The notes below the pieces were generated by a model. That model had not been told where the DNA came from. It searched no databases and saw only the letters and a list, made by a program, of their open reading frames with translations. A program made the translations under genes and the position numbers. DNA of 13,325 bases from CAZADH01 sp964483805 (lineage in GTDB: Bacteria > Muiribacteriota > Ozemobacteria > Ozemobacterales > Ozemobacteraceae), in NCBI GenBank assembly GCA_964483805.1, contig CAZADH010000168.1, positions 1 through 13,325 of the forward strand. The letters are read 5' to 3'. Each line of letters starts with the position of its first letter. Position 1 is the stretch's first letter. Shown here one piece after another: positions 1 through 6,847 of the stretch.

Positions 1-775
1 TCTTTCGTGCGCCGGCTCGGGGCAAGAACGTCCGCAAAGCCGGGGTTGATCGAGGGTTCGTGCCCGAACTGCGGGGCCCCGATCGAGGTTTCACGGGCGG
101 CAATCTGCAAATCGTGCCAATCGTTTCTGCGTTCGGGCGAGTATGACTGGGTTCTTGCCGAAATCACCCAGACGTGCGAGTGGGTGGCGAAGGAGGCCGC
201 GGGGGTTCCAGGCGAAGAGAAGTTCCGGAGCATCGATCCGGGGTTCAATATTCAGCACATCGAAGATCGGGCTTCACTGATGTTCTGGCGACGAATCGAT
301 TGCTTTTTGCAGNNNNNNNNNNCCGATGCTGAAGTGCGCCTCGCCCGAGTGTGTCGGCGAGATTGCGAGAGCCATTGCGCCGGACGCGGCGGGTGAGCGG
401 TCGAGTTACCTCGACGCCGCGGTCGGCTCCGTCGAGTTGTGCCTCGTTGCTCAGCAAGAGCCGATGGACCAGCTCTTCGTCGAGATCCTCTGGAGCGCTC
501 GCCCCGTCAAGGTCAACCAGGCCGGGCAAGTGATCGCCGGCCCCGCGAAGCAACCTGTAAATACACGTGAGCTGTTTGTCTTACATCGTAAACATGGCGC
601 GACGACCGATACCCGGTTGTCGTTGTCGAGTTCCCATTGTCCGGGGTGTGGCGCGCCCGAGGCCACGGCCGCCGACAACGTCTGCCCGTTCTGCGCGACG
701 GCCTTCAACGACGGTGCCAAAGAGTGGATCCTGGCCGGGTCGCGGGATACAAAGACCGTGAATACCGCGCTTTGA
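1..775 (+). CDS. TIM44-like/zinc-ribbon protein, 5'-partial and interrupted by assembly gap
   Basis: The frame is open from base 1, so the true start lies upstream. Before the gap it shows a zinc ribbon (CPNCGAP...CKSC, about bases 61-117), then SGEYDWVLAEITQ, then DPGFNIQHIEDRA...FWRRID, which resembles the start of a TIM44-like domain. After the gap the frame resumes in another register and ends with a second ribbon (CPGCGAP...CPFC) followed by DGAKEWILAG and the stop TGA at 773-775. The two ribbons and the W-[VI]-L-A segments behind them look like the ends of two tandem TIM44-plus-ribbon modules. Bacterial TIM44-like domains are usually membrane-associated or protein-binding, but the exact role here is unknown. 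The frame change across the Ns is best explained by a gap of misestimated length, not by a real frameshift. Domain naming is from recalled family patterns and is moderately secure. Confidence 0.75.
313..322. other. Assembly gap (10 N)
   Basis: Ten consecutive Ns interrupt the first gene. The codon frame before the gap ends exactly at base 312, and the open frame after it begins at base 323. The real missing length should therefore be a multiple of three, and 10 is a placeholder or estimate. Confidence 0.98.
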
Positions 776-812
776 AGAAGATGGCGTAGGTGCCCGCGCC
801 ACGACCCGCGCG

Positions 813-1523
813 CTACTCGACCAGATAGGGGTTCTGGCGCGCGCAACACTCCGAGCGGAAGTGGCACAGAATCGTCATCGCCGGCACGTTCTCGGCCCCC
901 GCTTCGTCGGCTTTCAGACGCATGGTCAGGTCGAGGCGGTCGAACTCGGTGCCGCCACCCGGCAGCGTTCGGTCTTGCCGCCTGAAGGCGACCGAGCGAA
1001 TGCGGCCACGACTGTGAAAATCGGTGGTACTGCCCCCTGCCCCGCTGCTGTCGCTGCCGTCGGCTGGCCCGACGGTGCGGCGCAGCGTGTTCTCAACCGC
1101 CTCGTAGGTGACGCGTTGCCGGCCTTCGGGCAATACCGCAACGAATGAGATGCGCTGGGGTTCGGCCAGGTCGAAACGCACGAGGCACCGCACGTCTTCG
1201 CGCAACCGCTCGACGATGCTCTCGAGCAGCAACTGGGTGTTCATCAGCGCCGAACCCCGGGCGTAGGTGTGCCGGGTCCGCGACAACAGGGCCACCACGC
1301 CGCCGATCAGCATCACCGACAGTGCAAAGGCAATCATGATCTCGAGCAGGGTCACGCCCGCACACGATGTGCGTAGTGCCCGGGGCCGCCAACGGCCGTT
1401 GCCCCACGGATGGGGGCGCGAAACGCCAGTTTCGCGCAGTGCAACGGGGCCGCCCGCACACGTCCCGCCCCGACGCCGTGGCGCCACGCGCCCTGTCTTT
1501 GTTTGTAAATACATGACACTCAT
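813..1523 (-). CDS. Minor pseudopilin, GspJ/PilW-like (copy 1)
   Basis: A 236-residue protein with a type III (prepilin) signal: cleavage is predicted after Gly56, giving a mature start V-T-L-L-E with Glu at +5 and a hydrophobic helix at about 57-79. The remainder looks like a GspJ/PilW-type globular domain, with a long helix (LLLESIVERLREDVR) followed by beta-rich sequence (RISFVAVLPEG, RVTYEAVENTLRRTVG). GspJ-type proteins sit in the tip complex of the type II secretion pseudopilus. The ATG at 1523 lies 2 bases after the TAG of the upstream pseudopilin gene, so the two are co-transcribed and probably coupled. The leader before the cleavage site is unusually long (about 56 residues), Arg/Gly/Pro-rich and contains palindromic DNA. 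An in-frame GTG at codon 13 would shorten it only slightly. The start is therefore less certain than the family call. Confidence 0.85.
   Translation of the reverse strand: MSVMYLQTKTGRVAPRRRGGTCAGGPVALRETGVSRPHPWGNGRWRPRALRTSCAGVTLLEIMIAFALSVMLIGGVVALLSRTRHTYARGSALMNTQLLLESIVERLREDVRCLVRFDLAEPQRISFVAVLPEGRQRVTYEAVENTLRRTVGPADGSDSSGAGGSTTDFHSRGRIRSVAFRRQDRTLPGGGTEFDRLDLTMRLKADEAGAENVPAMTILCHFRSECCARQNPYLVE
1402..1437. repeat. Adjacent palindromic hairpins inside the pseudopilin leader
   Basis: Two back-to-back inverted repeats: CCCCA/TGGGG with loop CGGA (1402-1415), and a perfect 9-bp stem GCGCGAAAC/GTTTCGCGC with loop GCCA (1416-1437). They lie within the part of the 813-1523 gene that encodes its overlong leader. 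A 10-base direct repeat, CGGGGCCGCC, flanks the block at 1381-1390 and 1445-1454. The arrangement resembles a REP-like palindromic unit within an open reading frame. Only this copy is visible in the window. Confidence 0.5.
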
Positions 1524-1525
1524 GG

Positions 1526-2098
1526 CTACAGGTCTTCGCGGTACTTGACGCCGGCGACCTTGAACTCCTGACGGTTGTGGTCGGGGTTCGTGTCATCGAC
1601 CGGGTAGGAAACGGTCACTTCCAGGAGGGCCATGCGACCCGTGCCCGCGGCACTGCCGGTATCCCGGACCTCCTCGACCCGCACCGTGTAGGCAATCTGC
1701 CGGTAACCGAGCATGAACTCCTCGCGGGTGCGGGCGGTCGTCGTGCCGCCGCCGTCGGCACGGTCTGCGTCGTCGACCATGCCGTTGAACACGTCGTCGT
1801 TGATGACCCAGAGCCGTTCACCCAACTGGTCGTCGATCATCTGCCGGCCCAGCGCCGCCAACTGGCCGGCTTCGGCGATGCAATCGCGGTACGGCATACC
1901 GCGTAAATACTCGAGCAGATCCTGCGCGACCTGCGCGGCCATCAGGTGTTTGCCGGTCGACTGCGCCGTGCGGCTGCCGCTCATCGAACCGACGAACAGC
2001 GGCACGATGGCGAAAGCGAAGATCAAGAGCGCCAGCAGAAACTCGAGCAACGAGAAACCGCGCTGCCGGCAACGGGGCAGGAACGTGTCTGCCTGCAT
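1526..2098 (-). CDS. Minor pseudopilin, GspI/PilV-like (copy 1)
   Basis: A protein of 190 residues from the chosen start. The prepilin motif is RQRG|FSLLE (cleavage after Gly14, Glu19 at +5), followed by a hydrophobic helix to about residue 37 with IVPLF, a Pro-containing segment typical of pilin helices. The helix continues as AQVAQDLLEYLRGMPY, the pattern seen in GspI/PilV proteins, then a beta-rich C-terminus (YTVRVEEV, ALLEVTVSYP). I chose ATG 2098 over the ATG pair at 2122/2119 and the upstream open frame because it gives a normal 14-residue leader, has GGAG 11 bases upstream, and lies downstream of a good -35/-10 pair whose start point would fall near 2122. It is the first gene of an operon with the GspJ-like gene. 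GspI proteins are usually shorter (about 120-130 residues). Confidence 0.87.
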   Translation of the reverse strand: MQADTFLPRCRQRGFSLLEFLLALLIFAFAIVPLFVGSMSGSRTAQSTGKHLMAAQVAQDLLEYLRGMPYRDCIAEAGQLAALGRQMIDDQLGERLWVINDDVFNGMVDDADRADGGGTTTARTREEFMLGYRQIAYTVRVEEVRDTGSAAGTGRMALLEVTVSYPVDDTNPDHNRQEFKVAGVKYREDL

Positions 2099-2128
2099 CG
2101 GCCGCAAGTCTCCGGTCATCATGTTGCC

Positions 2129-2157
2129 AAGATAACACCTGTGCAGAGCCGCGGCAA
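2129..2157 (-). promoter_or_regulatory. Predicted sigma70-type promoter of the pseudopilin pair
   Basis: On the minus strand, TTGCCG (-35, 2157-2152) and TATCTT (-10, 2134-2129) are separated by exactly 17 bases. Transcription would begin near 2122, just before the GGAG and ATG at 2098. It lies back to back with the predicted plus-strand promoter of the amidase gene. Prediction from sequence only. Confidence 0.5.
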
Positions 2158-2173
2158 TGCAGCGACGCCGGCG

Positions 2174-2182
2174 TGGTAGAAT
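2174..2182 (+). promoter_or_regulatory. Predicted extended -10 promoter of the amidase gene
   Basis: TGGTAGAAT matches the extended -10 pattern TGn-TAnnnT. No good -35 box is visible 16-18 bases upstream, which fits an extended -10 promoter. The start point would be near 2189, leaving a 5' leader of about 54 bases before the ATG at 2243. Confidence 0.4.
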
Positions 2183-2242
2183 GATAAGGTGCAACACCGG
2201 CGGCAACAAGTACCCGAGGCCGAGGTTCGAAGGAGGTTTTCG

Positions 2243-3334
2243 ATGATGCGCGCACGTTCTTTCTGGGGTCTGTCTTCGTTGTTGGTGGGCTTGGTGATTC
2301 TGGGCGCCCTGGCGCTGTCGCCCGACCTCGCGGGTCAGTCGCTCGACGACGCCATCAGCGGCACCACCGATCCGACCCCGGTTCCGGCATCGGGTGGGGA
2401 CTCGACGGCCAATACCGTTTGGATGCCGGCAACCGCGACCGTGGGTGCGTCCGATACCCTGGTGGCCTCATCGGCTGTGGATGCCAGTTCGAGCGTCGAC
2501 GCCATGCGCGATCGTATCGTCGAACTCGCCGCGGCCGAAGTCGGCATCGTGTCTGAGAATCCAGGCCCCGACGGCTTCAAAGAAGGTTGGGAGCGGCTCA
2601 AGTTGTATTACGAGGTGGCGTACCGCTACAACGACCTCGCCGTCGACCAACCGTACTGGTTGCAGTGCATCAAGGCGCCGCACAAACGCGTGGCCGATGC
2701 GCAGGGCCGTGGTCCGAAGCACTGGTGCGGCATCTTCACCTGTTGGGCCTGGCGCACTGCCGGCATGCCCGTCTACTGGAACACCCGCATCGTTGGCGCC
2801 AAGTACCGCGGTGACCTCAACAACATGCAGAAAGGCGACATCGCCATCGTCGATGAACGGCATATCGAGCCGGCGAAACGCCTGAACCACCACTGTCTGA
2901 TCATGTCGCGCACCGGTGACCAGGTGTGCACCATCAACGGCAACTCGGCCTACCAGAAGGTCTCCCTGGCGACGCACAGCGTCAAATACTACGCGATCTA
3001 CTACTCGGTTGCCGACGCGGCCGGTCAACCGCTGCCACCGGGTGGCGGGGTGAATCCCGGCACCGGCAAGACTCCCGGCACTGGTTCTGCGGTTGCCGGT
3101 GGTGGGTCGGGTGGTTCAGGCGGTTCCGGGAGTGCCGGTGGTTCGGGTGGTGCAGGCAGTGGCGCGGCCTCGGGGGCGACCGGTGGTGGCAGCGGCGTGG
3201 GTTCGGGCAGTGCCGCCGGGGCGGGCGGCGGCATCGTGGATACCATCGCCGGCATCGTCGACCAGATCATCCCCGGCGGTGGCAGTGTAATACACGGTAT
3301 TGCTGACGGCATCGGCAGTCTATTGGGCTGGTAG
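2243..3334 (+). CDS. Secreted CHAP/NlpC-P60-like amidase with Gly/Ser linker and hydrophobic tail
   Basis: A 363-residue protein. The start at ATG 2243 is set by AAGGAGG at 2230-2236 with 6-base spacing; upstream in-frame codons (GTG 2189) lack a ribosome site. A Sec signal peptide covers about residues 1-30 (hydrophobic core SSLLVGLVILGALAL). Residues 85-258 look like a papain-fold cysteine peptidase/amidase: nucleophile Cys162 in HWCGIFTCWAW, GDIAIVD at about 198-204, His217 in NHHCLIM, and a polar third residue in INGNS (Asn232 or Asn234). Such enzymes cut peptidoglycan stem or cross-link peptides. Residues about 265-330 are an almost pure Gly/Ser/Ala linker, and 331-363 are a short hydrophobic, partly amphipathic tail (IVDTIAGIVDQII, GIGSLLGW). 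The gene is divergent from the pseudopilin pair and convergent with the second pseudopilin operon. The choice between CHAP and NlpC/P60 is unresolved, and the substrate is inferred. Confidence 0.82.
   Translation: MMRARSFWGLSSLLVGLVILGALALSPDLAGQSLDDAISGTTDPTPVPASGGDSTANTVWMPATATVGASDTLVASSAVDASSSVDAMRDRIVELAAAEVGIVSENPGPDGFKEGWERLKLYYEVAYRYNDLAVDQPYWLQCIKAPHKRVADAQGRGPKHWCGIFTCWAWRTAGMPVYWNTRIVGAKYRGDLNNMQKGDIAIVDERHIEPAKRLNHHCLIMSRTGDQVCTINGNSAYQKVSLATHSVKYYAIYYSVADAAGQPLPPGGGVNPGTGKTPGTGSAVAGGGSGGSGGSGSAGGSGGAGSGAASGATGGGSGVGSGSAAGAGGGIVDTIAGIVDQIIPGGGSVIHGIADGIGSLLGW
3080..3232 (+). repeat. Low-complexity Gly/Ser-rich coding tract
   Basis: This tract is built of GGT/GGC, TCG/AGT and GCC/GCA codons and encodes about 50 residues (about 280-330) that are nearly all Gly, Ser and Ala. 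It is a flexible linker between the enzyme domain and the hydrophobic tail. The units are irregular (GGSGGSG, GGSGGAGSG), so this is a degenerate low-complexity tract and not an exact tandem repeat. Tracts like this often vary in length by slippage. Confidence 0.85.
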
Positions 3335-3393
3335 ATCACTGCCGGGTCGCCGGTCGCCGCCCTAAACGGTGCGCACAGATGTGCAGCATCGGG

Positions 3394-3421
3394 GGCGCCG
3401 CAGGGCTCGCACCGCGGCGCC
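3394..3421. other. GC-rich hairpin in convergent intergenic region
   Basis: A perfect 8-bp inverted repeat GGCGCCGC/GCGGCGCC with a 12-base loop lies 60 bases after the amidase stop. It has no T-tract. It may assist termination or stabilise the 3' end of the amidase transcript. Confidence 0.35.
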
Positions 3422-3489
3422 GAAGATGGCGTGAGAACGGGCCAAGCAGGGCGTGCGCGAAACCTGTGGCGTGCCGTGCCACGGGCTCG

Positions 3490-3527
3490 AGCAGAAACCG
3501 CGTCCGCGGTCGGGCGCGGTTTCTGCT
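3490..3527. terminator. Bidirectional terminator-like hairpin between convergent genes
   Basis: A perfect 13-bp inverted repeat AGCAGAAACCGCG/CGCGGTTTCTGCT with a 12-base loop sits between the plus-strand amidase gene (ends 3334) and the minus-strand pseudopilin operon (ends 3548). The outer stem contains A- and T-rich bases (AGAAA/TTTCT), but only a short pyrimidine tail (TTCT) follows on the plus strand. Its position and stability fit a shared intrinsic terminator. Of the 213-base gap it lies in, I see only this hairpin and the smaller GC-rich one at 3394-3421. Confidence 0.65.
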
Positions 3528-3547
3528 TCTCGGTCACCCGGATGCGA

Positions 3548-4102
3548 TCAGAACGTGAACCCGGGTTGTGCCGCCTTGCGATTCTCGTCGAGGTTCGGGC
3601 AGGCAATGAACCGTTGCAAGCGGGTTTCCTCGGTGCGGTGCGGCAGGGTCCAGGTGCGCAACACCACCCACACTCCCTCACGACCGCTACCGGCGGGCAC
3701 CTCGACGCGGGCGATCTTACACTCGACGCCGAGGCCGCGACAGAACGTGTGGCTGCCGCCGCTGCCGCCACCGATCTCGCGCTGATATCCGCCACCTGCC
3801 CCCGGTGTCGCCTGGTAGACGATGGTGGTGGTTCCCCCGTTCTCAGGGTTTACGATGTCGACGCTGGCGTTTTCGGCCGTCTCGCCGCGCGCCGGGCCGT
3901 TGATCTTGACCGCCTGTTGAAAATCGTCTTCGAGTTGCGCCAGCAGAACGGCGGCGGCGCCCATGTTGGTCAGGTGACCCGCGCCCTTCTGCGACGATGA
4001 CATGCCGCTGGTGAACATGCGTAGTGTGCCGAGAAACAGCAACGTGCCGACCACGATCGCCACCAGGGTCTCGACGAGGGTGAATGCGCGTCGTTGCGTC
4101 AT
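3548..4102 (-). CDS. Minor pseudopilin, GspJ/PilW-like (copy 2)
   Basis: A protein of 184 residues from ATG 4102, which overlaps the upstream stop as ATGA (4-base overlap, translational coupling). A longer open frame runs to 4189 but only reads back into the upstream gene. The very short leader MTQRRA is followed by F-T-L-V-E with Glu11 at +5; the residue before the cut is Ala instead of the usual Gly, an accepted prepilin variant. A hydrophobic helix runs to about residue 29, then a helical region (AAAVLLAQLEDDFQQAVK) and a beta-rich domain with Gly-rich loops (ATPGAGGGYQREIGGGSGG). It is the last gene of the SH3/K/I/J operon, with a hairpin terminator downstream at 3490-3527. It is a probable paralogue of the 813-1523 gene; similarity is clear only at the N-terminal helix and in gene order. 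Confidence 0.87.
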   Translation of the reverse strand: MTQRRAFTLVETLVAIVVGTLLFLGTLRMFTSGMSSSQKGAGHLTNMGAAAVLLAQLEDDFQQAVKINGPARGETAENASVDIVNPENGGTTTIVYQATPGAGGGYQREIGGGSGGSHTFCRGLGVECKIARVEVPAGSGREGVWVVLRTWTLPHRTEETRLQRFIACPNLDENRKAAQPGFTF

Positions 4103-4602
4103 GGCGTGGGCGCGCCCCCGGGACTGAGACTGCCGCGGTACAACAGGCTGGTCATTTTGTAGAACCGTTGGACCCCCATGCTGTTCCACTCCACGGTGGC
4201 CGTGAGAAACCGGTACGACATCGGCCAGTTGCGCAGCGAACCCTGAGGCTCCCAGTGGGTCACGGTAAGATACCGCGCGAAGTTCGGTTCGACTTTCGAC
4301 AGCGCCCCGCCTCCGATCGGCAGTTCGTCGAGGCGAAAACGCTCGGTGAACCTGAACCCGGGCAGGCTGTTGATGCGGTCGTATCCCAGCGTCTGTGCGT
4401 AGTCGAGCAGTTCGGTCGCGTAGGTGTGTGCGAGAATCTCGTCGCGCGTGCGCACGACCCCCTCATTGCTGCGCGAGAACATCATGAAGATCGGAATGAT
4501 CGCGCAAGCAACCAACAGCAGGGCCATGAGCACTTCGGTCAGCGAAAACGCCCGCGTGCGACCGCGCCCGTTGTCAATACAATAGATGTGTTGCACGGTC
4601 AT
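4099..4602 (-). CDS. Minor pseudopilin, GspI/PilV-like (copy 2)
   Basis: A 167-residue protein with the prepilin motif RTRA|FSLTE (Ala18 before the cut, Glu23 at +5) and the hydrophobic helix VLMALLLVACAIIPIFMMF. This is followed by ATELLDYAQTLGYDRI, closely parallel to AQDLLEYLRGMPYRDC in copy 1. The C-terminal part alternates beta strands (YLTVTHWEPQ, RFLTATVEWNS). Its ATG overlaps the stop of the 742-residue gene upstream (ATGA), and its own stop overlaps the start of the GspJ-like gene in the same way. In type II secretion systems GspI bridges GspK and GspJ at the pseudopilus tip, and the K-I-J order here matches that. Confidence 0.88.
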   Translation of the reverse strand: MTVQHIYCIDNGRGRTRAFSLTEVLMALLLVACAIIPIFMMFSRSNEGVVRTRDEILAHTYATELLDYAQTLGYDRINSLPGFRFTERFRLDELPIGGGALSKVEPNFARYLTVTHWEPQGSLRNWPMSYRFLTATVEWNSMGVQRFYKMTSLLYRGSLSPGGAPTP

Positions 4603-6827
4603 TCCACCACCAACGGTTCCGGCTCGAAGGCGCAGGTCAGGGCCTTGGTCTCACCTCGCCCTTCGGCATCGTCTCCGGGCATGGCCGCGAGTTCCGGGCG
4701 GTAGGTCAGCTCGCCGCCGATGAATCCGACGATGTCGCTCGGGCCGTCGATCAAGCGTCCCATGGCGATCGCCCCATTGATGGTCGGACCCGGCCGCGAC
4801 GCTGCGCTGCCGCCGGGCGCCAGGCGGACCCGCCGGTTGGCCGTCAACGCCGCACGGACCTCGGTTGCCCCGTCGGGAACGTCGACGATGATGTCGCCTT
4901 CGCGAACGACCAACTGCAATACACAAGGTTGTCGTGTCGGCACATTGTATGGCTTGATCGCTGCCCGTATCGAGATATCGCCCTTTTCGAGAACGATGCC
5001 GCCGTTGCATAGATAGGTGATCGGTTGGCTGATCACCCAGTGGCGCTCGCCGGCGAGCCGCACCCAACCGTTGAGAGCAAGTTTATCGCCTTGCATGAGT
5101 CCGCGTCGGCGCAGCGCCTGCTCGATGTCGGTCTCGCCGGCCGGAATCTCCCAGGTGATACGGTCACCGTTCGGGCCCCCGGCGCCGGGGTCTAGCGTGC
5201 GGATGAACGGGTCGATCTTCTTGAGGTCGGTTATACCCGGTGGTGCGAGCGGCATCAGCGGCCCGGGAATCGCGTGCCGGATCGTCGCCGCCGCCGCCAC
5301 GTCGTCGTTGTTCATCAACTTGGTGATATTGTCGCCGGGTGAAAAGTGCATATTGGCGTCGGGCTTGCGCTGATCGATGCAATAGCCGAGCGCCTTGTTG
5401 TACCAACGTAAGCCAAGCCCCGACGAAAATTTCTCGAGGTAGGCCTGGTAGGCCGTGGCGCCCTGCAGCTCAGGAACCGTTTCGACCAGCGGCCGATAAC
5501 GGGCCGGGTCGAGGCACGACGGCGGAAACGACACGGGCGACTCCCAATACAGCACCGGGCGCGCCGCGATGGGAGCCGGCGCCCGCGTCGGATTCGACAT
5601 GAACATGCGAATCAGCAGCACGCCCGACTTGACGTTGCCGAACACCACGGTGGGCGAATGGCAGTGTTCGTTGCCATACAACCGAAATATCGAACTCGGC
5701 CGCGCGGCGGCGACGCCCGGCCACCTCGCAATCGGCACGTACCATTGCTGGTTGTTGGTGTGCGGATCATCGGAAATACCCTGTTCGCAGGCCGATACCA
5801 CCAGACCCCGCCCGCCCGGTTCGTACATGTGGGGCGGCGCTTCGGGCCGCTCGGCAACGAAACCGCTGCCCGCGGCATCCATGTAGAGCTGAAAACTCTC
5901 GCCAAAGTTGCCCTGCGGCCCCGGCGTCTTGGTGTCGACGCCCCGGGCGGTGTTCAGCACCAGGTTGCGCGGACCGCCCAGGTAGATCAACCCGCGCGGC
6001 CCGGCCACGAGCCCATCGAAGGTTCGCTCGATCGGCAGTGGCGGATCGGCCTTGCCGTCATTGTTGAGCAGCAACGGTTTCGCCGGGGTCGGGTTCATCA
6101 GGTTGCCCAGGCGGTCGTTGCGCACGGCATTGTAGTCGAACGCATCGGGGAACGACCCGGACAGGCCTTTCTGTGCATCCTCGACATACAACGTAAATTT
6201 CGACAATACCGGCAGCAGGGCCGCCGTCACCTTGGTCCGCACCAGGTAATGAAACTCCTCGGTGATGGCGTCGGACCCGTCGGCTGCTTTGCCGAATTTC
6301 ACGGTGACGGTCAGGTGCACCGTGCCACGCTTCTCGCGATGAAAACCGCCCGCCGACGGGCCGCACGGCTGAAAGTCGGCTCTCCGCACCCGCCAACTGA
6401 CGTTGAAGTCAAAAAACTGGCCCAGATCGCACAAGGGCGTGACCAGGGCAGTGAGATCGAAGTTGGCGGGGTCTTGCAGGCTCAGTTCGCCGACGTCGCT
6501 GGTCGGCATGGCCGCCAGCGGTTGTTGCAGGTGCTTGACCAGCCGGCCAAGATCGGTGGTGGCGTCGGGTACCGGCGCGTCGTTGCCGTAGAGTGGGCCG
6601 TAGGCGAGTTTGTGGGTGGCCAACGTGGCGAGGGCATGCGCCACTTTCGCCATCATCCGCTGGCTGCCCTGGCGGTGGCTCAGTTTCGACTGCATCATCA
6701 TGTACCGCATGTAATTGACCGTCAGCAACAGGATGACGATCAGCACACCCACGATTGCAAGCAGAAAGGAGCCCCGTCGGCCCGATGCCGGGCGGCCCTG
6801 CCATCCCACTGCTTCGTGCGGTTTCAT
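4599..6827 (-). CDS. Giant minor pseudopilin, GspK/PilX-like
   Basis: A 742-residue protein. The N-terminus GRRG|SFLLAIVGVLIVILLL looks like a class III prepilin signal with cleavage after Gly19. Position +5 is Ala24, not Glu, as is typical for GspK, the tip-most pseudopilin, whose lack of Glu5 is well known. The helix continues past residue 40 into MRYMMMQSKLSHRQ, and a large uncharacterised ectodomain follows. Residues about 607-700 are beta-rich with Gly turns (NGGIVLEKGDISIRAA, VVREGDIIVDVPDGATEVRA, INGAIAMGRL) and resemble the strand pattern of bactofilin or beta-helix folds. GspK is about 320 residues and PilX about 200, so this is more than twice the normal size. It starts 20 bases after the SH3 gene and overlaps the next gene by ATGA. 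No good ribosome site is visible. The family call rests on the N-terminus and the operon order; the ectodomain function is unknown. Confidence 0.8.
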   Translation of the reverse strand: MKPHEAVGWQGRPASGRRGSFLLAIVGVLIVILLLTVNYMRYMMMQSKLSHRQGSQRMMAKVAHALATLATHKLAYGPLYGNDAPVPDATTDLGRLVKHLQQPLAAMPTSDVGELSLQDPANFDLTALVTPLCDLGQFFDFNVSWRVRRADFQPCGPSAGGFHREKRGTVHLTVTVKFGKAADGSDAITEEFHYLVRTKVTAALLPVLSKFTLYVEDAQKGLSGSFPDAFDYNAVRNDRLGNLMNPTPAKPLLLNNDGKADPPLPIERTFDGLVAGPRGLIYLGGPRNLVLNTARGVDTKTPGPQGNFGESFQLYMDAAGSGFVAERPEAPPHMYEPGGRGLVVSACEQGISDDPHTNNQQWYVPIARWPGVAAARPSSIFRLYGNEHCHSPTVVFGNVKSGVLLIRMFMSNPTRAPAPIAARPVLYWESPVSFPPSCLDPARYRPLVETVPELQGATAYQAYLEKFSSGLGLRWYNKALGYCIDQRKPDANMHFSPGDNITKLMNNDDVAAAATIRHAIPGPLMPLAPPGITDLKKIDPFIRTLDPGAGGPNGDRITWEIPAGETDIEQALRRRGLMQGDKLALNGWVRLAGERHWVISQPITYLCNGGIVLEKGDISIRAAIKPYNVPTRQPCVLQLVVREGDIIVDVPDGATEVRAALTANRRVRLAPGGSAASRPGPTINGAIAMGRLIDGPSDIVGFIGGELTYRPELAAMPGDDAEGRGETKALTCAFEPEPLVVE

Positions 6828-6847
6828 CGATGATGCCGGTCGGGCGG

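Noticed and set aside
2099..2209. Upstream extension of the first GspI-like protein
   Set aside because: It would give a 50-residue Arg/Leu-rich leader and span its own predicted promoter. ATG 2098 gives a normal leader.
3080..3232. Gly/Ser tract considered as a tandem or CRISPR-like repeat
   Set aside because: The units are irregular and in frame within a coding region, with no constant repeat and spacer. It is a low-complexity linker.
777..3432. Shared 11-mer GAAGATGGCGT at 777-787 and 3422-3432
   Set aside because: Both copies lie near gene ends, but the flanks do not match and no inverted or longer repeat extends from them.
5658..6833. 391-codon open frame on the plus strand
   Set aside because: It is exactly antisense to the 742-residue pseudopilin gene, has Arg/Gln/His-rich composition and no ribosome site. 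It is a GC-rich shadow frame.
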